A DNA stretch of 64,000 nt from Zygnema cylindricum (Eukaryota > Streptophyta > Zygnematophyceae > Zygnematales > Zygnemataceae). Positions within the stretch are counted from its first letter, which is position 1; every line of letters begins with the position of its first letter. Under the pieces are notes generated by a model. It ran no database searches. It worked only from the letters and a program-made list of their open reading frames with translations, and had not been told where the DNA came from. The position numbers and the translations under genes were made by a program. Shown here in pieces: positions 31,429 to 42,395 of this stretch. Location of the stretch: assembly GCA_037447655.1 (NCBI GenBank), contig JBBHKE010000402.1, positions 1 through 64,000 of the forward strand, in the 5' to 3' direction.

Positions 31429-32207
31429 GGGTGCGTCTCAATGTTCTTAAAACTTAAAGAGATAGCATTCTTTTTTAGCGCAGTTTCGGCAGACCCGGAT
31501 TTCGCATGTCCTTATATGTAACAATGACATAGTTACTTAAGGGTGTGACAATTGTATACGCTAACAATGCCCGTGACGATTGTTAACGTCTACAATCTGT
31601 GATGACGCACGTTGTTTTTTGTAAGTGCTTATGACGTCACATGAGTTTTCGTGACATTTTAGACGTACCACCTTCCGGCTTGTTCCGTTTCACGGTTGAA
31701 GAAGATACATTTTTCCTTTGCGTCGCCTGTTTGATCGACGTGAAATGGCATCAAATTTTTTAGACCCCTGGCAAAATAAAACTCATACCAAGCGCAAAAA
31801 GACAAAACTTAACAAATTGTGTACTTTGCCTTGTTGTACCTAAACCCAAATGGACAAAATATAACGAATATTGTATCTTTTGCCGTCAATTGAATTTGTT
31901 TAAAGTTTTTGTAAATTTTTTACACGTGCTAATATGTGTTTCTATTTGTTTTTAAAAAATACTTTGTTTAAATACACATCGTCCCTATTTTTCAAAGAAA
32001 AGTTTGAAGATGATGTTTTTTGGCATGGCCGTGGGTCGTAGAACACAAGATGACAACATGTAGTACATCGTAAATTCAATGATGACGCAAAATGTACTTC
32101 TATTTTTTTCTATTTTTTTAGTACGGTTGAAACTTACGCGTACGAATCTTAGTTTAATAGGAAAACGACAAAAAAAAACCCTTACTTTGGAACATAGAGA
32201 CGCACCC
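31429..32207. mobile_element. Harbinger/Tourist-like MITE (779 bp)
   Basis: Ends are GGGTGCGTCTCAATGTTC and its near-perfect inverse (one mismatch in 17). Flanking trinucleotides are TTA (31426-31428) and TTG (32208-32210); the uninterrupted paralogous sequence at 30440 reads CACTTAGTGTC, so TTA is the target duplication with one mutated copy. No transposase ORF. It sits inside the integrase region of element V. Confidence 0.75.
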
Positions 32208-33222
32208 TTGGTGTCTTATTTAACATCTTAGCTACACTATTATGCTCACAATTTTCATGGACGGTCTTTTGGTGTTGCACTACATCTTCATTCAAAAAAA
32301 TCTCAAACTGATTGGAGGTATACTCTCCTCCATTATCACTCCTCACTCTCTTAACAGGGGTTTCATGGAGTTTCTCACTCCATGCTTTATATTCTTTACA
32401 AATCAGTGGGGCCTCCGATTTATTTTTCAGAAAATACACTCTTGAGTACTAAGACTCATCATCAGTGATAGTCATCATAAACCTCTTTCCTCCTAGTGAA
32501 GGCACTTTAGCTAGTCCCTATATATCACCGTGTATTTGATCGAAGACTTATTCTCCTTTATAAGTGGCTTCTTTTGGAAAAGGTAACATGTGTGCCTTAC
32601 CTTGAGCACATCCACTACAGTCACTTAGATTTTCACTTTCTCCAAACTTAATTCCTTCCACTACTCCCATCTTTTTCATTTCTTTCAACTTATCTAAATG
32701 CACATGTCTAAGCCTTTTATGCCACAACATAAAACCATGAACACTAGCATAGTAATGTATCTTCTTTTCATTGCTTAAAATTAGCCTAAACATTTGTTGG
32801 CTACCCTTTACAAAATGAAATAAACTTCCTCCTCAAAACTAGCAGTAAAGGTTCCCTTCCTACTGCTAGTTTCACAGATTTTGAGGGATGATTTTGTTTA
32901 ATTCAGGAATAAACAACACATCAGAGAATGTAACTATGGATGACTTTCCCTCCACCAAGACTTTTAAATTTAATGATCCTACTAAAGTTAAAGTGACTAC
33001 CCTCCCATCCCCATAGTCTATCTCTACAGTGGGAATCTTTCTCATATTTGTGAACGTGTTTGTCCTTACACATGTGCATAGAGGCACTTGAATCCACAAA
33101 CCAACCGCCTTCACCTTTCATTCTTTTGAAAAAGCACATTTCTGCTTACGCGGAATCTCAGCCTCAATCTTTATTCTTAACATCTCATTCAACAAAAGAT
33201 CATCGTCCTCTTCCTTAAATTT
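32208..33222 (-). pseudogene. Element V: protease and integrase N-half, minus strand
   Basis: Protease: GGWFVDSSASMHMCKDK (33105 region), with DSGAS changed to DSSAS; then VEIDYGDGRVVTL, VLVEGKSSIVTFSDVLFIPEL. Pre-integrase zinc domain: LWHKRLRHVHLDKLKEMKKMG ... DCSGCAQGK intact (32793-32548). Integrase core: KRVRSDNGGEYTSNQFEIFL (32400). The upstream Asp motif and DE-spacing are partly frameshifted. The right end is the insertion site of element Z. Confidence 0.75.
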
Positions 33223-34471
33223 TGTTGTTTTGAAAAGTTAGTTTTGTGCATACACGACATTGTTTGCACAAGGGACCTTTTGTGTAAAAAATATTATTGG
33301 AAGTATTGTGGTGGTACGAATGAAGGTTCGAATGTATTTGCGGATTGGGGAAGTAGTTGTTCGATTGAAATTAGAGAGACGTGAGGGACTATTTGAGTGG
33401 TGCGTAATGCGTTGAGAAATGGACAGATCGGGATGCGATCCGATTCAAAATATTTGAAATGTTGAAAATGTATGTTGCTCGTACGAAACAAAATGCAACA
33501 TGCGCATTTATGAAAAAAGACGCCACAGGTACAGATTGTTTTATTTTGCAAGTGGATGTGAATTCGCTTCGCGACGATGTGGGAAATTAGACGACTCGCG
33601 TGGATTTCGTTTGGATTTTTGTGACCATGCAGCGCGACATTCGAGGGTGCATGATAAAAGGGACGGAAGGTTGAAAAAGGCCACCGCAATTGTTCAAGTA
33701 GTGGGGACGCAGAATGGCGTCAATCCCACAATGTAAAATTTTGGACCCACCAAATTCTTTAAAGAAATTCAAGGAATCTTGTGGAGCGGCGTAGCATGAC
33801 TCAACATACGATTTTTTGAGATTGTGTGTCCTTGTAAATATTTGAAACAAAAATGGTTTGTCTTTTTGTGTATTAGTTATTAGTATAGATTTACTCATTC
33901 CGACATATCTCGAGATATTTGGGTATACTAACATTAATAGAGGTAGCTGGTAGATTGTGTACAAATGGTATGCCTCCGTACATTCAGTAGAGAGCTCAAG
34001 TGTATATTTCTAGGACTTGGTCATTTTTGGTCTCTAGGAACTTTCTGTACAAAAATCTGTTTATGGTCATTTTTGGTAGTTTTATCTGAGGATTGCTCTC
34101 AGATCTGTAAGAAGTATTATCTGAAAATTTGCATGTATGTTCCTCCCTGTATTTTTAATATTTTCATAGATTTTGAGGAATAGTGTGAGCCTGATCTGTG
34201 TTTTACTTCATTTTGAATTTGGTCTGATTTATCAAAGTTATAGTATGTTGTTTTTCTGCACCTTTTATTGGATGATGTGATAATTTTGTTTGGTATTTTT
34301 ATATGAAAATCTGTGAGGATACTCAATGACCTAAAAAAAAATGTTTTATGTAGTTTGAGCCAATTTTGTTATATATGCAAAATTATGAGTGGATTCAAAG
34401 TAGGCTATTTTTTGGGTAGTCTGTGGTGCTTTCAAGGGTAAATCCATGGTTGAAAATGGCTATAGACAACA
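33223..34471 (+). mobile_element. 5' LTR of element Z
   Basis: 1249 bp, TGTTGTTTTGAAAAGTTAG...GACAACA. It is collinear with the split LTR at 36088-36199/41273-42395 and, for about 700 bp, with 56298-57010. Flanks of the whole Z insertion, AATTT (33218-33222) and GATTC (42396-42400), match 3 of 5; both differences are G/A and C/T transitions, so a decayed GATTC duplication is plausible. Confidence 0.75.
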
Positions 34472-34486
34472 GGTTATGGGCCCACG
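34472..34486 (+). promoter_or_regulatory. Half-tRNA primer-binding site of Z
   Basis: GGTTATGGGCCCACG, 14 of 15 matches to the complement of the initiator tRNA-Met anticodon arm, directly after the LTR CA. Confidence 0.75.
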
Positions 34487-34795
34487 CCCATGGCTACCCA
34501 TATTGGATTAATAAATCTTACCGATAATTGATGGATCTGAATATTCCTGTTGGAGGCGTATTATGGAGGGCTACTTTAAGTTGAGGAAGCTAATGGATGT
34601 TGTAAATGGGACATGTGTTGAATCATCGGCTGGATGGGAGGAGAAGAACCTTGGGTGTTTGCCGATTATCAAGCTATCGTTGACCAAGGAACTTGTAATG
34701 ACTTTCCTTGATTTGAAAACTGCAGCTAAGTTATGGAATTAGTTAGAACGAATATATCAAAAGAATTATGTATATCATTAGATGAATAATGTTAC

Positions 34796-34888
34796 AAAAA
34801 TAGTTGAATATAAGTATGTTGGAGACAAAAATAGTTGAATATAAGTATGTTGGAGACAAAAATAGTTGAATATAAGTATGTTGGAGAC
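34796..34888 (+). repeat. 31-bp unit repeated three times inside Z gag
   Basis: AAAAATAGTTGAATATAAGT plus GTTGGAGAC context, three identical copies. It duplicates the gag segment equivalent to KNWEYKYTGG of X and shifts the frame with each copy (31 is not divisible by 3). Confidence 0.9.
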
Positions 34889-35260
34889 AGCCTGTTGAAA
34901 TATTGCCTTAGTTTGCAAAGATTGTTTGTAGAAAATGATATTGCAGGAGGAAACTTTACAAATGCTCAAAAATCTCTTTTGTTAATGAAAAGATTACATA
35001 AGAAATATAGGTGTGCTTTAGATAGATTAAACCAATTTGATAAAAAGGATTGGAACTTACCTTTAACAATCATATTTGTTTTAGACGAAGAGGATAATAA
35101 AAAGGCTTTAAAGGATAGGGGGAATTTTCAGGGTGTTAGATCATAATTTTAGAAAAATAGAAAAAGTTGAAAATCATAAAACTGTTTTTATGATTATGAT
35201 TTAGGGCATACCTTCAGAGTATGTCCTTTACATAAAATTGCATGTGCCACTAGAAATTTC

Positions 35261-36087
35261 AGAAACGGATGGGATAACAATCGAGTTCGGCCCCCTACAC
35301 GAAGGGTTACACTTCCAGTCGACGAATTTGCATATTTCGAAATATGGAAAATGAGGAATGAAGGGTAAAATCTATTTTCACCAGATATGGAGTGGAGAAA
35401 GAGGTGACAAAAAAGGATTTGGTTACTGTCAATTTTCCGTAGAGAGATTGGTGAGTGAGAAAGATTTAGAAATGAAGAGATTTTTGAAATGAGAATAGTT
35501 GGAGGAAGTGAAGGTCACTTGGAAGTGGAAACTGAAAATAATTTGCATGAAGAGATAACTAAACTTAGAGAAGGAGAGAGGAAAAAATTTCAGAAATTGG
35601 AGTAAGAGAGGAATTTTACAATATTGGAAAATAAAAGAAAAGTTCAAAAATTGAGAGAATACTAAAATTCATTAATAAATCAAAGAAAATACGTAAAATT
35701 TAAAGGATCAACCTTAGAAGAAAACATGTGCAAAAAGTGGTCAAAAGAATACATCGTGAAAAGTAATTTAATGGAAGTCGTTACTTTTGATATTCATTAA
35801 CTTTTATGGAATTTCTGATTTAGCATTTTGAATTTTGAGATTTGTTGAAGAGGAAAGTTATTATTTTTGAAGACATAGAAAAAAGCAACGAAAACAATGG
35901 TGTATTTAAGAAGGACGGATTTTGGAAGACATGGCAGCAGGCAGTTGAAGCAGTGGTGACATGAGTAGTAACAGTGGTGACGTTTGAACGGAAAAAAAAG
36001 GGAAATTTGGAGGTACGCAAAGGTACTGTTACATTTGGTACTTTGCATATTTTATCTTGGGTGCACGAAACTAAATTTTCGGGGGAG
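35261..36087 (+). other. Element Z internal remainder without pol
   Basis: No protease, integrase, RT or RNase H motif is visible. The strand is purine-rich with Glu/Lys-coding frames broken by stops (35430-35700). It ends with a polypurine tract CGGGGGAG directly before the 3' LTR at 36088. Z is therefore a gag-only, about 1.6-kb-internal non-autonomous derivative. Confidence 0.6.
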
Positions 36088-36199
36088 TGTTTTTTTGAAA
36101 AGTTAGATTCGTGCATATGCGACATTTTTTGCGCACGCGACGTTTCGTGCGTAAATTATTAGCAGGACTAATGTGGTGGGACGAATGGAGGTTCGAATG
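36088..36199 (+). mobile_element. 3' LTR of element Z, left part (split by X)
   Basis: TGTTTTTTTGAAAAGTTAGA... matches the start of the Z 5' LTR. The match stops at GGTTCGAATG (36199), where X begins, and resumes at 41273. Together the two parts make an LTR of about 1.23 kb. Confidence 0.8.
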
Positions 36200-37102
36200 T
36201 ATAAAAGCTTTAGTCCTCTCTATATTATCTGAGAGGAAAATACAAGACTTAGAAACATTTTAAGAGTTGTTTTAAAATACGTGTCAGAATTAGTGTAATT
36301 TGACAATATGAACTATATTAAACTAATGAGATCACATCCGACGGTTCATAAGAAAAGAAAGATCCCGAAATGGTGCGCACTACTTAATTATGACATACCG
36401 TCCGATGGACAAGATCAGACCGACAAATACTTACCAGAATCTGAAAGTGGACCATAGTGACACGGTGGATCTCGTCACTTATAAAAGTCTGAATGTCGGC
36501 TATAACCTTATGGAAACGGGAATTTGTCTCCACCTTCATTTATATTAGTGTGTACAGTTAGTGAAAGTCAGACGTAGACAATTAAGGGTTGTCCTTTTGT
36601 ATAAAACAAGTAGACGTACCGTTGACTAAATTAACATACATCAGGTACATAGTCAGATTACTTTAGAGTACGGTTAGAAAGTACCGTAGGACTCTTTACA
36701 GTACTGTGATTGGCTAGGTAAGTAGTAGTATAATTTATTAAGTATAAATTCTACGACTTAGTATTTTTATGTATTCCTTTTTATGAGGTTTCAAAGAGCA
36801 CATATGTGCAATTTAAGGGATATTCTCTGGGGTGTATCTCTTGGGTTAATTGGGCGTTTTGCTTGAAACTTTGTGAGTTGTCAGCACACGCGGTAAACTG
36901 TATTCTCATATAGTTTGGGACCATTTGGTTATATTGACTGCCGCGGTAAACTATACTCTCATATAGTTTGGGACCATTTGGTTATATTGACTGCTTTGTG
37001 CAGTGGATCAAAGTTAGTATCTTGAGTGCTTCCTATCTTTGGTTCTGTGATGGCTACTACTTCAGCAACTACTGGTGCTGCGCCAGCTATCATAGAACAA
37101 CA
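36200..37102 (+). mobile_element. 5' LTR of element X
   Basis: 903 bp, identical in layout to the 3' LTR but lacking its first 8 bases (TGTTGGTT) and carrying a 53-bp tandem duplication (second unit from about 36943 to 36995). About 15 substitutions separate the two LTRs by eye. The end ...GAACAACA is defined by the 3' copy meeting the target duplication. The last 53 nt encode the gag N-terminus (ATG 37050). Confidence 0.85.
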
Positions 37103-40100
37103 GGTTACGGGCCCTCCCTCAAGAATTCCTATCTTTGATGGCAAGGACTATATCTATTGGGCGGATATGGTGGAACTGTATTTTCTTAACTCGAATTGGA
37201 TGGACGTGGTGGACGGATCTCTGGCGGAATCAGACGCCAGCTGGAAGAAGAAAAATTTGCAGTGTCTCCACACTATTAAAATGCTTATTTCAAAGGAGCT
37301 CGCTATGGCGCATATTCACATGAAAAACGCATCAGAAATATGGAATTCTTTGAAAAAGATGCACACCAAAACTAATGTGCAACACTAGATGATTACGGCT
37401 GGAAAAAACTGGGAGTATAAGTATACCGGCGGTACCATGGCTGAGTATTGTTATGGTCTGAGAACATTAATAGTAGAAAATGCATGTTCAAGTGGTACGT
37501 TTCCTGATGATCTACAAGCTTTGTTATTAATGAGAGGGCTTCCTAATGAATATAAATGAGCCTCTGACAATCTGAAAAAACTTGCACAAACTGATTGGAA
37601 TCTAGCAATAGCAATTCTGTATGTCCTAGATGAAGAGTCTAGTCAAGAAGCATTTAAAGGTATTGGACAGGCAGAAGCTTTTAACACGCAGACTTTTAAA
37701 AAGGAACAGTTTTAGAATAGTCAGAATCAAGTTCCTCGCAAACCTGACATGTGTTATTATTGTAATGCAAAAAGGCATGGATACAGAAGTTGCCTTGATA
37801 ATATAAAAGCTTCTGAGACAGGTGTATTTCGACAAGGATGGTTTATCAGAAAACCAAAAATTCGACAACTTGCAAAAACATCGGCTTTTTCTTCAGAGAC
37901 AAACAAAAACGAGGATGAAGTCGTTACTTTTTCCGAACCATCTGACAAGGAATTGTTTGCGCTGAACAACACAATTGAAGGAAATAGGGACTTTGGATGG
38001 ATCATGGATACCGAAGCGTCTCAACATATGTGCTGGAACAAAGCATATTTTGATAATCTTCAACCAATATCTCCGAAGAAAATTTATTATGCGGACGGAC
38101 AGTTTGTCATATCTAACGCTAAAGGAACGGCAACACTCAAAGTTCTCATTGACGGTAAACAAGTTGAAAGAACACTCAACGATGTTCTTTATGATCCTGA
38201 CTTCAAGAAAAACCTCTTCTCCACTTCGCTTGTTGAAAGCAAAAGCTTTGAAGTGCTGCTGAAAAATGGAAAGCAAGTAGTCAGTAAACAAGGTAGAGTA
38301 GCACTTGTAGGAACCCGAGGTCCAAATCTGATGTATAGGCTTGATATTGCCAATATTAATGAAAAAGATTTGTTGTATTCAGCTGTCCTGTTTAACAATG
38401 ACTTATGGCATAAAAGACTTGGTCATGTCCACTATGAAAGTCTTGACAGAATGGTTAAAGAAGGTATAATTACAGGAGTCAAAATCAATAGCAAAGAAGA
38501 ACATTTTTGTGATGGATATGCTCTCGGAAAGATTCATAAAAATCCTTTTCCTTCCGAAAGCAGCTATAGAGCAGCTAGAGTGTTAGAAGTAATTCACTCT
38601 GATGTTTGGGGACCAGCTCAAATACCATCACCTGGTGGATTTCGATTCATGGTGACCTTTACAGATGACTATTATAGGTTCACAAAAATATATTTTATAA
38701 AAGAGAAAAGTGAGGTGCTCTCTCATTTCAAAGAATTCAAGATATGGAGCGAGAAAATTCACGGGGTTCCTATCTTAACGTTGAGATCAGATAATGGCGG
38801 GGAGTACTCATCACGGGATTTCATCAACTATCTTAAAGAAAACGGAATTTCTCGTCATTTAACGGTACCATATTCTCCAGAACAGAATGGTGTAGCTGAG
38901 AGAGTTAACAGAACACTATCAGATAGTGCTAGATCAATGCTGGCAGACAAAAATATAAATGCGAAATTCTGGGCTGAAGCCTTCAATTGTGCGGCATACA
39001 TTAAAAATAGAATAGAATCTAGAGCCATTAAAGGGAAGACGCCGTATGAATTATGGACAGGAACCAAACCAGAAGTTAGTCACTTTAGAGTATTTGGAAG
39101 CAATGTTGTCATGTTAGATAATTCTCCACATAAATGGAAAATGGAGCCAAAAGGTGTAGCAGGAATTTTACTAGGCTACGATGATCAATCAAAAGGATAT
39201 AGAGTATACGTACATGATAAAAAGAAAATTTTTGTCACTAGGACTATTAGAATTAAAGATGAAGAGAAGTCAGTTGATGTCTTTCAAATGACCGCAGAGA
39301 AAAAGGCTGAGAAAATTGCCGAATATGTTATTTTGGAACACAAACCGTGGCCGACCTTAAGTATAAGCGAAACACCGAACACAAATAGCGATGAGAATGT
39401 CTCATCGCGGAACCAGCGACGAGATGGAGTTGTCGCAGACCCTTCGAGAGGAGGAGCTGGAGACGTCAACAAACCACGGGACCAAACTGACCCGACTTCG
39501 AACCAACGACGAATTGATCAAATTGTTGAACAAGGAATCGGCGGAAATACGCAAATTAGCGACGAAACGACGTCGTTGCTGAACGAGTGACGAGAACATC
39601 TCGTCGCTAACTTACCGAACCAAAACACGAATGGTCAGACAGTCTCACAAAAACGCAATGTAAGGCTTCCGTCAATTTCAGCCTCAGAATTTCCGGGGGG
39701 AAGAAGGACAAGTAGTCGACAAAATGCAAGTGCAAACCATTATGCATTCAATACAAATTCCGAGGAGCCTCTCACCATTCAGCAAGCGTTCTCTACACCG
39801 GAAAAAGAACATTGGATAGCAGCAGCAAATGACGAAATGAAATCAGATTGGGAGGCAGCAAAACGAGTGCTAAGATATTTGGCAGGGACTCGAGAGTTCA
39901 AGCTAACTTTAGGTGGAGACGAAGTAAAACTTCAAACGTGGAGTGATGCCAGTTACGGTGAAATGCCGAGCAGACGATCGACAACAGGATATGTTTTACA
40001 AGTAGGAAACGGAACGTGCTGCTAGAGCAGCAAGCTTCAGAAGATCACTGCCCAATCAACCATGGAGGCAGAATACATGGTTGCATGCTCAGCCATCAAG

Positions 40101-40391
40101 GAATTGCTATGGGTTAAATCTTTGCTTCAGGAGCTTGGGTTCATGCAAATTGGTGTGCAAACTTTGTGGTGTGACAATCAAGCTGCCATTGCCATTGCAT
40201 CTAATCCAGCACATCATTTCAAGAGCAAGCATATGGATATCAAACTTCATTTTGTTCGAGAAAAAGTCTTTGCCAAAATTGTGAAACTTTGTTATTTACC
40301 GGATGAGAAAATGGTGGCTGACATGTTGACAAAGGCCTTACCTGCTCCTAAGTTACAGTTTTGTAGAGATGCTTGTGGGTTAAGTGGTTGA
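37050..40391 (+). pseudogene. Element X gag-pol polyprotein in one frame, RT domain deleted
   Basis: One frame runs from ATG 37050 to 40391 with five stops (37386, 37557, 37713, 39588, 40023). Gag: QVTGPPSRIPIF, IYWADMVELYF, LLLMRGLPNEYK. Zinc knuckle CYYCNAKRHGYRSC is intact (37752-37793). Protease WIMDTEASQHMC has Glu for Gly in D-S/T-G. Pre-integrase LWHKRLGHVHYESL ends CDGYALGK, with Tyr for the second zinc Cys. The integrase D,D-35-E residues are all present (HSDVWGP, RSDNGGEY, NGVAERVNRTL). After HWIAAANDEMKS, the first residues of RT, the frame passes directly to WEAAKRVLRYLAGT, the start of RNase H; the roughly 250-300-residue RT is gone. RNase H acidic residues are present (WSDASY, STMEAEYM, CDNQAA, KHMDIKLHF). 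It must have been mobilised in trans, if at all. Confidence 0.9.
37103..37117 (+). promoter_or_regulatory. Half-tRNA primer-binding site of X
   Basis: GGTTACGGGCCCTCC, 13 of 15 matches to the complement of the initiator tRNA-Met anticodon arm, immediately after the LTR. Read in frame it encodes Val-Thr-Gly-Pro-Pro of gag. Confidence 0.75.
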
Positions 40392-40403
40392 AAGAGTCTA
40401 AAG

Positions 40404-40414
40404 CTTTAGGGGAG
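40404..40414 (+). promoter_or_regulatory. Polypurine tract of X
   Basis: The purine run AGGGGAG immediately precedes the 3' LTR TGTTGG, the usual plus-strand primer position. Confidence 0.7.
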
Positions 40415-41272
40415 TGTTGGTTTATAAAAGCTTTAGTCCTCTCTATATTATGTGAGAGGAAAATACAAGACTTAGAAACATTTTAAGAGTTGTTTTAAAA
40501 TACGTGTCAGAATTAGTGTAATTTGACAATATAAACTATATTAAACTAATGAGATCACATCGGACGGTTCATAAGACAAGAAAGATCCCGAAATGGTGCA
40601 CACTACTTAATTATGACATACCGTCCGATGGATAAGATCAGACCGACAAATACTTACCAGAATCTGAAAGTGGACCACAGTGAGGCGGTGGATCTCGTCA
40701 CTTATAAAAGTCTGAATGTCGGCTATAACCTTATGGAAACGGGAATTTGTCTCCACGTTCATTTATATTAGTGTGTACAGTTAGTGAAAGTCAGACGTAG
40801 ACAATTAAGGGTTGTCCTTTTGTATAAAACAAGTAGACGTACCGTTGACTAAATTAACATACATCAGGTACATAGTCAGATTACTTTAGAGTACGGTTAG
40901 AAAGTACCGTAGGACTCTTTACAGTACTGTGATTGGCTAGGTAAGTAGTAGTATAATTTATTAAGTATAAATTCTACGACTTAGTATTTTTATGTATTCC
41001 TTTTTATGAGGTTTCAAAGAGCACATATGTGCAATTTAAGGGATATTCTCTGGGGTGTATCTCTTGGGTTAATTGGGCGTTTTGCTTGAAACTTTGTGAG
41101 TTGTCAGCACACGCGGTAAACTGTATTCTCATATAGTTTGGGACCATTTGGTTATATTGACTGCTTTGTGCAGTGGATCAAAAATAGTATCTTGAGTGCT
41201 TCCTATCTTTGGTTCTATGATGGCTACTACTTCAGCAACTGCTGGTGCTGCGCCGGCTATCATAGAACAACA
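40415..41272 (+). mobile_element. 3' LTR of element X
   Basis: 858 bp, TGTTGGTTTATAAAAGC...GAACAACA. GAATG follows directly (41273-41277) and GAATG precedes the 5' LTR (36195-36199): a perfect 5-bp target duplication. This fixes the LTR end and shows that the gag ATG (41220) and 17 codons belong to the LTR. Confidence 0.9.
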
Positions 41273-42395
41273 GAATGGAGGTTTGAATGTATTTGCGGAT
41301 TGGGGGAGTAGTTGTACAATTAGAATTAAAGCGACGTGAAGGACTATTTGAGTGGTGCGTAATGCGTTTAGAAATAGAGAGCAGATCGCGAAGCGATCCG
41401 ATTTGAAATATTTGAAATGTTGAAAAAGTATGTCGCTCATACGAAACATAATACGACATGCGCATTTATGAAAAATGATGCTGTTGGTACGGAGCATCTT
41501 ATTTGGCAAGTGGATGTGACTTTGCTTCATAACGTCGTGGGAAATTTGACGACTTGCGTGGATTTCGTTTGGATTTTTGTGACCACTCGGCGCGACATGA
41601 ATGGTGTAGAATAAAGGCGACAAACGGTGGAAAAATGCTACCACAATTGTTCAAGTAGCGGCGACGCAAAATCTTGTGAATCACAAAATGTTTATTTTTG
41701 GACGCCCTAGATTCTTGAAAGAAATTCAAGGAATCTTGTTGAGCGACGCAGCATGACTCAGCATACAATATTGTGAGATTGTGTGTACTTGTAAATATTT
41801 GAAACAACAATGGTTTGTCTTTTTGTTAATTGGTTATCAGTGTAGATTTACTCATTTTGACATACCTCATTATTCGGGTATATTAACATTTATAGAGGTA
41901 ACTGGTAGATTTCATACGGCTAGTATGCCTATGTACATTTAGTAGTAAGCTCTAGTGTATATTTCTACGACTTAATTTTTTTTGTCTCAAGGAAATTTTT
42001 GTACCAAAATATGTTTATGGTCATTTTTGGTAATTTTATCTAGGGATTGCTCTCAAATCTGTGAGCAGTATTATTTGAAATTTTGCGCGTGTGTTTCTCC
42101 CTATATTTTTAAAAAATTCAAATATTTTTAGGCCTATTGTGTGTAAAATCTGTGTTTTACTTCATTGTGAATTAAGTTTGATTTATTAAGGTTATAGTAT
42201 GCTGTTTTTATGTTTGGTATTTTTATATGAAAATTTGTTAGAATACTTAATGACCTAGAAACAATTGATTTATGTAGTTTCAGCCTATTTTGTTATTTCT
42301 GTAAAATTATCAGAGGGTAAAAAATAGGTTGTTTTTGAGGTAGTCTGTGGTGCTTACAAAGGTAAATCCATGGCTAAAAATTGCTATGGACAACA
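41273..42395 (+). mobile_element. 3' LTR of element Z, right part
   Basis: Continues the Z LTR after X: AATGGAGGTTTGAATGTATTTGC matches the Z 5' LTR from 33316. It ends GACAACA at 42395; the sequence to its right (GATTCCTCC) resumes element V gag on the minus strand. The target seems to have carried a 12-bp tandem repeat (GAATGGAGGTTC/T) at the X insertion point. Confidence 0.8.

Larger units (their letters stand above)
34472..35260 (+). pseudogene. Element Z gag relic
   Basis: Read through the primer site: QVMGPRPWLPILD, then stops, IIDGSEYSCWRRIMEGYFKL, MDVVNGT, WEEKNLGCLPIIKLSLTKEL; later YKYVGDSLLKYCLSLQRLFVE, AQKSLLLMKRLHKKY, LDEEDNKKALKD; and a decayed zinc knuckle CFYDYDLGHTFRVC in which the second Cys is Asp. 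A 31-bp triplication (34796-34888) disrupts the frame in the middle. Confidence 0.7.

Noticed and set aside
37050-40391. Autonomous copia element
   Set aside because: RT is absent, protease and integrase zinc residues are altered, and five stops interrupt the frame.
41273-41290. Unusual 17-bp target duplication for X
   Set aside because: The flanks are better explained by a normal 5-bp GAATG duplication in a target that already carried a 12-bp tandem repeat.
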